Assembly (NCBI RefSeq): GCF_000224145.3
Contig: NC_020166.2
Coordinates: 1,968,319-2,032,318, forward strand
DNA length: 64,000 nucleotides
Direction of reading: 5' to 3'
Origin: Ciona intestinalis
Taxonomy: Eukaryota; Chordata; Ascidiacea; Phlebobranchia; Cionidae
Position numbers and translations under genes: made by a program. The notes under the pieces were generated by a model that was not told the DNA's origin, did not search any database, and was given only the letters and a program-made list of their open reading frames with translations. Below, piece after piece: positions 55,468 to 64,000 of the stretch. Positions within the stretch are counted from its first letter, which is position 1. Each line of letters begins with the position of its first letter.

Positions 55468-55667
55468 ATAGTAGGGTGAGAAAAGATGGGTCGCCTTTTC
55501 ATTCTATTTTCTCGCGTCCTATTTGGTAGCAAACAAAAAACATTCAAAGAATTAAATAACTACATCCTTACGACTCTCAAAGACCGTTGTTGATTGTTTA
55601 AAACTCGGTCAGGATATTTGGATATTATGTGCTAAAGGTGTCCCACCTTACCCCATAGTACAATATT
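55468..55667 (+). mobile_element. MITE-like element, complete
   Basis: AATAGTAGGGTGAGAAAAGA left end, GTTTAAAACTCGGTCAGGAT interior, GTCCCACCTTACCCCATAG right end. Confidence 0.75.
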
Positions 55668-55878
55668 TTTGGTTTAAATTTTCTTCAGGAAAGTTGATGC
55701 TTTTAACCCATCTGTTTACATTTTACCACTTTGCCCGAATATTATAATGACTGTGCATTAAAATGGCGATTGAAATTTTGCTATCTGACGATAATATACA
55801 TATAGTTTCGTCTGTACAAAAACGTCTTACTGATAGAATACTTAAGAATATTTATATAATTATATAATAATGTTTTTA

Positions 55879-56070
55879 CGACTCTAACAGGGCGTTGTTA
55901 ATTAATAAGAACAGATTGGGAAATATGGGAAATTATCTGCTACCGGTATCCATCATGCACCACGGTAGACTCGTGAGAATACGGATTTTTAATTTGTTGA
56001 ATGTTATTTGTTTACTACCAGATAGAAGGGGAAAATAAAAAATGTGTCCTATCTCCCGCCACCCTACTTT
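55879..56070. mobile_element. Chimeric MITE
   Basis: A forward right-half (GGGCGTTGTTAATTAATAAG, GGTATCCATCATG) is joined to a reverse right-half (CGTGAGAATACGG, TTTGTTTACTACCAGATAG, CCCGCCACCCTACTT). Confidence 0.65.
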
Positions 56071-56430
56071 GTAATATATAAGGGAAAATATTGTTATTCA
56101 TACAATATTTACGACGTGCTCGTTTGTAATGACGTACGTGGGATGCGATCTTTGCTATAAATTCATACCTTAATATAACCTTATGAATGAAGAATGGGCA
56201 GGGGGTAGAACATACTTAAACCTCGTTGGGTAAATGCCACATTTTAAGAGCGCATGACAATGCAAACATGCATATTACGAAGCGGAAATTTCTCCGAACC
56301 AAACTGTTATAATGTAGAATATGTAGACTCGTAAATCCCAGTATTACTCGCTAAACAAGCAATATTAAAAGTTAACATCCATTAAATACCACCGCGAAGC
56401 TTTAACCGTACAATTACTAACTTTTATAAA

Positions 56431-56633
56431 GTAGAAGGGGAGATGGGACACCTTTTCATTCTATTTTCTCGTTCTATTTAGTAAAGAACAAAGAACATTC
56501 ATGGCCTACTCAATACATTAAAACTTCGTATTCTGACGACCCCATATAGACCGTTGTTAATTGTTTAAAACACGATCAGGATATTTAGATATTATGTGCT
56601 AAAGTTCTTGTTTTTCGCTACCCTGCTATATAT
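56431..56633 (+). mobile_element. MITE-like element, right end damaged
   Basis: GAAGGGGAGATGGGACACC left end and CACGATCAGGATATTTAGAT interior; the terminal CCCATCTTACCCC block is replaced by TTCTTGTTTTTCGC before CCCTGCTATATA. Confidence 0.7.
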
Positions 56634-59600
56634 TTCCCCCCTACTTTATCATACAAATAGCATATCATATATATAAAACCGCAGTTTAGCAGCAAAACAG
56701 CGCTATTTATTATCAAAGCCGCAACGAAACGAGCATAACGTGAATCATTCGTTTACCCTCTTTAGCAGATTTTTAACCCACGCCCACCGCTTTTCGCATT
56801 AAAGGGTGTTTTGACCCCTATAATGGCCCTAGCACTCCTTGTTTCGTACAAAGCGACCCAATTTTTGATGTCGTTTGGCATTACACGAATTTTGGGCACT
56901 TTTTTGCTGGTATTCCGGTCGAATGCAGAGCTAATGATTACGCCCGACAGAGCATAATAATAATCGATTACTGCGAATCAGAACATCTATACCCGGGTAT
57001 AGGGTTCTCGTCGCGGGGAAACAGGACGACAACTTGCTAGTCGTAGTAAACTGCCCGTTGTTGTTATTTAAGACGATAATCACGACTCGGACGCTTTGAT
57101 AACATTTTCGGGCGCTATGGGAAAAGTGAAGGTGTTTGCATAAGCGCTGGTAGTGCTAAGACAAAGTAAACTGCGCTGGTTTGGCCATCAATCTTGTGTC
57201 GTTGGATCTGTAATGGTTTGTTTGGATCGCAGCATCGCTGTTTAGACGACATTCCACTGTGAAAGCTAATTTATGGTGGCCCGTAGTTGATGCAACCTAT
57301 ATATAGCTTAGCTATGGTAAACTGTGCGTGTATCGGGGGCCGGGTGGGTGTAAACATTGGCCCGTGGGCCCAGAGCCCACGCCCACCACACGCCCCTAGG
57401 CAAGCATTTAACCCATTTATGGCGTTTAGGGGCCGGAGCGAAAGTTGGCAAGCAGTCCCGCTTAAAATAGCGTATGCTACCTGAACTTTGCGCTCGAAAA
57501 TTAGACTGCAGTTAGGTCGAAGGGGTCGCTTAAAAAGTTACTAGGGTATATGTTGGGGAACCTCAGCGTTGAAGAAGGTATACAGCCTCTGATCCGGCAC
57601 AATAACCTATGAGCGCTAGATTACTCTGCGGTTGAAGCAATTACTAGTCGCCAAAACGCTAAAACGGGCACACTGGGATCATATTTCTACGTAAACTAAG
57701 TTTAGTGAAAGTATATAGACAAACGCGTAGGCGTCTTCAGGGGTTCAGCAATCGCGTGTTACCGGCGCATAAAAATGACGTAACTGCAAGAGCGCTGGTA
57801 AAACGACAATTCGGCGAGCTGTTTGCGTGCGATCGTAAAATCATTTTGGAAGCATTCCGGGGATTAGACCTGCACGTCACGTGAGCGGATAAAGCTTGAA
57901 AATGACACGCGCGCTCGGTAATGACTCTTAATACTGCGGGAGGCGTGAGTATAATTAACACGCCCTCTTGCAACGCTTTAGTTTGATGTGGTGGCGGAAA
58001 AGTCGTCTTCCTTTGAACTAACGAAGTGCGAACCATTAATTCACAGTTTCGAAGGTCATATTTGCTCGGTAAACTGCGCATATCTTGCCATGTCTTTGTA
58101 GTAGCTCTCAGTGAATGTAGACTTCGTGAAATAACGGAATTTATCGGGTTTTTGCTTTGTCCAATTGAAAGCGGAAAAAGTTATAGAGTAAATTTTAACG
58201 AGGCGTTGTCGCAGACTCTTCTTTATATATTGGCAAACATGGTCAAATGCAAACAGATTGCGGGGCAGCAAATAGCACCATAACCCGTTCAAGTATAAGA
58301 GGCTGGGATACGCTTACATCACCTATAACACAGGCTTACACCTGAACACATATAATCTGTGTAGTTACTGGGGTGTTATTTTACAAAAGGTTAAAAATTC
58401 AATTGCAGTTGCTGCAATTTAAGCTCGGCCAAAACTCGCAAGAATATCCTTATAAGTTTACATATAGGCTGCTGAGCGAACTGTCTTTATTGCGTAGCCT
58501 AATCCCTAAACAAATTAACGCATAGCAGCGTGAACGGGTATCTTACAAGACTTTATAGGATTCCCTAACACGAACTTTTCTATACCGCAAAATCCTTGCG
58601 TTTGTTTATGTGATTGGGGTTTCACATAGAATGTTAAGGCCACCGCAGCAGAAGAGCGAAGTTTACTCTTGAATATTGAACGGACGACTGACGTGTCCGA
58701 TTACGAGTTGAGTCATTCACGCCCAATATTTGAATATTACATAAGCAGTCGTCCATCGCTGCATTACAAGATCAAAAGATAATATTTGGGTCGAATTATT
58801 TCGCACTTTCCACGCTGTGGGTTTTACGCACATTAGTCATTGCAGTGGTTCGAACGGTAGTGACGCGCATCAGATTAGCGTACATCCTCTGCAAGGCCAA
58901 AAGAAAATGTTAATCACAAATTGATGAGGCTGAATCTTCCTGTCGTGTGTAATAAACTTCGTTTCTTTGCTTGTTTAAAAGCATGGCGCTGGCCCGCAGG
59001 CTAACACCATAGTCCTGATCGACAGCTGGAAGCACAAAGCGTCCTTTTGTCCGTGTTGGCGCTGTCCGCTGCTGCCCTGTGCCAAGCTTATTGTCATACG
59101 AATACCGAATAACGCGTACCGAGAACAGATCGGTATCGGCCGGGAGGCTTTGCAAAGAATTTCCGCGCATCCAATTCGTTTCGCTTCCTGCACGCCATGC
59201 AGAGATACAAACGCTTCCGATCGCTTCATAATGCCCCAACGTTTATGCAGTCAGCTCCAGAACTTGACACAATCTTAACAATCTGCGGTGTCAGGCCGCT
59301 GTAGGCTGCGATATGACTAATCCAGGACTTAAATTTATCTCCCAAGAAATGCCTCATTCAGTGTCGGCATCAAAATCGAACTTTTATATTTGTTTGCTTT
59401 ATGTGTGCGGCAGTCATAGGGTCACTGGAACACGAGGATGGTTATAACCTCCTCGAGGCCTTTCAAAGGGACATGTTTTACAAGGCTGTCAAATTTTAAC
59501 AATATATGCCAAGTGTTGAAGTCAAAGCCCAAACTCGCCGGGTAAGTTAACAAGGTTTGTCACAAAGAAACCAAAAGCTCAAGCAATCTGCTTTGGCATC

Positions 59601-61076
59601 GCTGTCAAATTTCCGTAACACCCAATCGAATCCAAGTACACTCGACATAAGCACACTGCAAACGTAAAGACGGAACAATCGTGACTTATTCAAATGCTAA
59701 CTTAAGACTTAATGAGCAAATGAAGCCACAACTCATGCCTTTAAACACTTCGAATTACAGAGCAAAATAAACTTAATTGTCAGACTGCAATTGAATATAC
59801 GTTACCGGTGTGATTTTCGCCATGTTTTCTCTTGTGAACTTCGTGGGCCAGCGATTAATAGGCGCTCTTAATACACTTGCGTTTCACGCTTTGAAGCGTC
59901 GGCAATTTGAGGCTACGTTGACATTATCGTATATAGAACAAAGTGGTAGTGTCCATTTTGCGAACGAAATGCAGACCAGTTAATTGTGCTGTAATGTTTG
60001 ATACGCTTTAAAAAACTGTGTTTGCATACGAAAAAATATACCCGGGAATATACGTCGGCCAAAACTAGTAGTAATTGATCAAATTGCCGCTTACAACATG
60101 TACTGCCGTGCACAGGCTAATATCTTGTGTCTGGGTTTTACATGTTTGGTTTAAGCCGTTTATTCAAGATAAATCGTTCGGTTTTTCTCGCCTTGCAAAA
60201 ACAACGAGCAAAACGCGGCCGAGAGTAAATTGATTCTAATACAACGTGTGCATCGGAATTATGGGCAATTTAACATCCAGCGTGGCGCCAGCACTCATGC
60301 CGAGGCATGAGATGCCAATTAGATCGTTTTAAGTGCTGCTTACGACAGCCACCAAACACGAAGTGTGGGTATAAGTGCGTTCGATTACTAGTCAAAATAC
60401 GACAGCCCAGTCTCGGCCCAAACGTGACGTGTTGGCATCTCGTAATATATGTTGACGTTCACTTGTGTACAAAGAGCATACGATAAGAAAACTGCATCGT
60501 TTCCCAACTTATCAAATCGTTCTTTGTTTAGGGACACGACACGAGCAAATTCCAAGTTAAATTTGGACTGTTTGCCCTTCCAACTCTACTCTATAAATAG
60601 CATATGAAGTATTGACTTTGCAAAAGAAACCGCCGAAGGTACGTACGCCCTAAGAGCTATACACAATAAAGAGCAGCCTGCCTTCCCTTCAAGAATGTAA
60701 AACCTTTCTTTCTAAAGTCGGTTACCGCCGCGACATTCGCCGATCACTAACGATATCCCCGCTGTCAGTTTTTTCAAGATTATCTGGCACGGATCGAGCG
60801 TTACACGTTTTCGTCATTAGCGACGGACCAATAAACAAATATCGTCGAAGAAGATTGTATATACGTACTGTTGTATTCTAAGCACATAACTCCCGGTTAG
60901 AAAACTGCATCGTTATGTTATTGTTAGTCACGTGAGGCTAGAACTGGATCCCCATCACAAAATCAGCAGCATTTAACAAGTTTATCGGCCGTCGGCATTA
61001 CTATACTGCGCCCAGTTCGGTGTAATGCTAAACGTGCGTAGTAATGTTTCAGTCGGTATATAATACATGATATGTT
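56634..61076. other. Gene-poor, CpG-rich stretch
   Basis: No supportable gene. Contains a GC-rich patch at about 57320-57440 with CACGCCCACCACACGCCCC-type boxes (GC/CACCC-box-like) and a 16-bp palindrome at 56987-57002. A sample (58801-59400) has about 39 CpG in 600 bases. Open frames of 60-115 codons on both strands overlap one another and show no motifs. Confidence 0.45.
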
Positions 61077-61258
61077 TAGTAGGGTGGGGGTAAGACGGGA
61101 CATGTTATTATTCTCCTTTATCGTCCCATTTGGTAATAAAAATATTGAAGAATTATAAAACCATATTCTCACGACTCTATAATGATGTAATTGTTAAAAG
61201 CAGGATTATAAAATATGGCATACTATGCGTTAACGGTATACACAATCTAACTCCACAT
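61077..61258 (+). mobile_element. MITE-like element, right half diverged
   Basis: TTTAGTAGGGTGGGGGTAAG left end and TTATCGTCCCATTTGGTAAT interior are clear; the right half is degraded. Confidence 0.7.
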
Positions 61259-61639
61259 TATTGTGTACAAGCGGTAATTTATGTGTTATAAAACTAATAA
61301 CTTCCTTTGGTAACGATTTACCGTAACTGACACCAGCAATGTAAGAAATTTTTGTGTCACTCAAATTTGCAGCGCATAAATATCTTGTATATACCCCCAC
61401 GTATATAGGTAACTACACTTGCGTGGAGCCGGGAAAAGATAATGCGATTTAGCTTCGATATCTCGGTATGCGATATAGGTCAAGATTTTGCTCGGCTCTA
61501 TGGTTTATTATTCAAGGGTGGTAACAAGGGATTACGAATTTGCTTTATCGGTTTTGCATCAGAAGAGCTCAAACCAAGAACGGTTTACTCTCACGCACTT
61601 TTTCTATATCTTTGTAAATGGTTTTATTTATACTGTACA

Positions 61640-61832
61640 GTTATGTGGGGGAAGATGTGACACCTTTTTTATTTTATTCTCTCGTCCCATTTATTAGTAA
61701 AAGAACATTCAGAGAATTCTAAAACCTTACTTTTACGACTTCCGTAGACTGTTGTTAATTGTTTAAAACACGATCACGATACTTGGGTATTATGTGCCAA
61801 AAGTGTCTCATCTTACCCCACAGTACTATACA
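61640..61832 (+). mobile_element. MITE-like element
   Basis: TTATGTGGGGGAAGATGTGA left end, CTCTCGTCCCATTTATTAG interior, GTGTCTCATCTTACCCCACA right end. Confidence 0.75.
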
Positions 61833-62117
61833 TTTTAAATTAATTCTCAAAATTTAAGAAAAAAATAGTCAGTAGAGATACCGTCATTGCCATTGGGATT
61901 TGTGTAATACGCAACGTCTATTGGGAGCGTTTTATATTTGTAATCGGCTTTGCTCTATTTGTTTGCGGTCAAATGACTAAAACCTGTCGCGACCCCAATT
62001 AGAGAGAAGTATTTGCGGTTTATATAAGCGCCCTTAATGTCGCGTATATCGCTTATTTGAGTGAAATCTATTAACTTTTTTAATAGCAGAATATGACAAG
62101 GCCTGTATTGAATCATA

Positions 62118-62260
62118 GTATGTTGAGGTAAAATGAGATATTTTGTCTATTTTCTCCTATCCTCGAGACTAAGAATGCCGTTGTTGATTGTCAAAAATAC
62201 GACTGGGAATATTGAACACTATGTGTTAACGGTACCCCCGTCCTCCTCCATAGTGACATA
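62118..62260 (+). mobile_element. MITE-like element, internally deleted and diverged
   Basis: GTATGTTGAGGTAAAATGAG left end, GCCGTTGTTGATTGTCAAAA interior, CCCGTCCTCCTCCATAGTG right end. Confidence 0.55.
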
Positions 62261-63052
62261 TGTAACAATTTCGAAATTTTGATATACTTAAATATAGATG
62301 GATGAGAACACACTTTTATTGGCAGGATGCCTATATATTTTGCTAACGGAAAACTATGTGAAAGTAAGCGAAAGGGATATTTCTAAGAACTAGGGATTTA
62401 AAACCTATATATGGCCATTAAAATCGGATACTTTGTGACATCGTTACATTGCTATTTTTGTCGCGGTGTCGTGACAGACGCCTATCTACCGTCGTCGCGG
62501 GTATTTTAGACCTGAAACAGATCTGCAAAATTTTGCCAAACTTTGCTCATATTAATATCTGCTTGCAGTGTCAAGTTACGGGCAGCGAATATGAGCTTAT
62601 CGTAGAGTTGCTTTGTGGCCATTTTAGTTCTGTCAGATACAGCATGATTTTTTAAAATGTAAGCCTAAAATAAGCCTAACTCAAGGTAATTCGTTTCCGA
62701 AATAAAAACGAAGAGCTTTGGGTTTATTTTGAGTCCGGATTTCCGCGTTTTTTGTTACGTGATATTCCCTTTGTACACGAATTTGAAATAGAATATTCTA
62801 TTGTAAAAAAAACACAAAAAATCTCATGGCGGAAACGTTTTTAGTTCCCAAAATCGTTTATCCTTCAACGGAGTCGCTATCGGTTTAAATCAAAGTTAAG
62901 TACATAATGTGTATGATGCTGTAGTCAGTTATATTCAAATTTCTACAATGTTGCTTTGTTGATATATGGACTAAGCCGATGTCATCACATACGGGAATTT
63001 TATTTTAGTTTCGCATATAGATAAGACCATATAGCTGACTTGGCGAACCGTA

Positions 63053-63246
63053 TATATATAGAAGGCGGGAGACATTTTCATTCTTTTTTCCCTTTCACTT
63101 GGTAGTAAACAAAGAACTTTTAAAGAAATATTAAACGGTATTCCCAAGACTCCCATAGACCCATGTTTATTGTTTTAAAACAAACGATCAGTATATTTGG
63201 ATATTATGTGCTATAAAGGTGTCCCATCTTATCCCACAGCACTATA
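63053..63246 (+). mobile_element. MITE-like element, left end shortened
   Basis: TAGAAGGCGGGAGACATTTT left end, GGTAGTAAACAAAGAACTTT interior, GGTGTCCCATCTTATCCCAC right end. Confidence 0.75.
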
Positions 63247-64000
63247 TTTTTAAAGATCCTAAAATCATTAACACTTACAAATTATTAAAAATGTAAAAGC
63301 TAAGCTTCCGAATTTACATATTCTGAAATTAAATATTACTTGAAATTAAAGTTCCGCACGTCTCTGGTGCACTATCGCAGTGACCTTATGCGCGGCGAGC
63401 TATTTTCGTCATTTTTGTTGAGGTATAAACTTAAACAGCGGTTGCAACCTTCCAGATAGTGACTGAAAGCTCTTCTAATCTGCTGTCGTGAAATTAATTT
63501 AGCTTGATCGTCAAGACCGTACAGTCAGGTACCAGAACACGTCGATACAGTACACGGCAGAAGCGTGCATTGCTAATCAGATTTCCAGGTGCTGCATACA
63601 ACGCAGGCTGACAATGTTACCCACTGTGAGTACGCCTTTATATCTGGCTATCTTACCTTGTAGTCCATTTACCGGGATTCGTTTAAGTTGCTTGCCGAAA
63701 CAGAAACGTGATAGACAACGCCACAGAGATTGTATATGTTGTATGGCATTTATTGGATCCTGGCACGCCCGCGTAAATGTGCTGCCATTATTGCGGCTTG
63801 CGTTTTGTTGGGACAGGATTTCCCAACATTAGGAACTTTAAATGACCATCAGCGCATAAGTTGCACTTTGCCTTAGGATAGAAAACTACACGTACCTATA
63901 GATATACTTTCCACCATAAACTGTTACGCCTGTTTAATTTATGTTTTGTTGTGTGTGTGATAAAAGTTGACTGACAGCACGCGTGTGATAGGGTCTCACC
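63247..64000. other. Right edge of the window, no gene seen
   Basis: I see no repeat, RNA gene or coding region that I can support. The open frame at 63614-63832 has no recognisable motif. Confidence 0.4.

Noticed and set aside
1..64000. CRISPR arrays, operons, prophage or bacterial features
   Set aside because: The split genes, spliceosomal introns, SINEs and MITEs mark this as animal nuclear DNA. The regularly recurring sequence is dispersed repeats, not spaced arrays.

Overview
The window looks like a piece of a tunicate (ascidian) nuclear genome, most likely Ciona. It is AT-rich. Its protein-coding genes are split into many short exons by mostly short GT-AG introns. Two dispersed repeat families recur throughout: a roughly 200 bp inverted-repeat element (MITE-like, ends reading GTAGGGTGGGG) and a tRNA-headed SINE of about 280 bp. 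The genus call rests on my recognition of these repeats and the gene style, not on a search. Exons were joined by hand, requiring consistent phase and splice sites.

Layout. 1-6.8 kb is mostly repeat-bearing intergenic DNA, with a possible 3' end of an upstream membrane-protein gene in the first 89 bases. 6.8-13.5 kb (+) holds a complete seven-exon cytosolic sulfotransferase gene, followed by a second, nearly identical copy that lacks exon 1 and begins just after a 125-base run of N. This pair may be two haplotypes assembled in tandem. 15.5-30.3 kb (-) is one 33-exon gene, modelled at 1568 residues, for a germline-type multi-Tudor protein with four extended Tudor domains, a CCCH zinc finger between the third and fourth, and a long Lys/Gln/Asn-rich linker. 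30.9-31.8 kb (-) is a decayed class I methyltransferase pseudogene. 32.7-35.3 kb (-) holds two intronless calumenin-like (CREC family) EF-hand genes in tandem, each with a signal peptide and a C-terminal HDEF retrieval signal. 37.3-45.8 kb (+) is a gene modelled at about 19-20 exons and 1047 residues, of a family I do not recognise, with one canonical EF-hand and two candidate PP1-docking motifs. 45.8-64 kb has no gene I can support. It carries MITEs but apparently none of the SINEs.

The genes do not form a pathway. The Tudor protein belongs to the piRNA/germ-granule type by family knowledge. The calumenins are calcium-binding proteins of the secretory pathway. The sulfotransferase is a cytosolic PAPS-dependent enzyme. 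At larger scale the window is a CpG mosaic: sampled stretches of the Tudor gene have about 5-6 CpG per 600 bases, against about 39 per 600 in a sample of the gene-poor right side. This fits the known mosaic, gene-body DNA methylation of Ciona.
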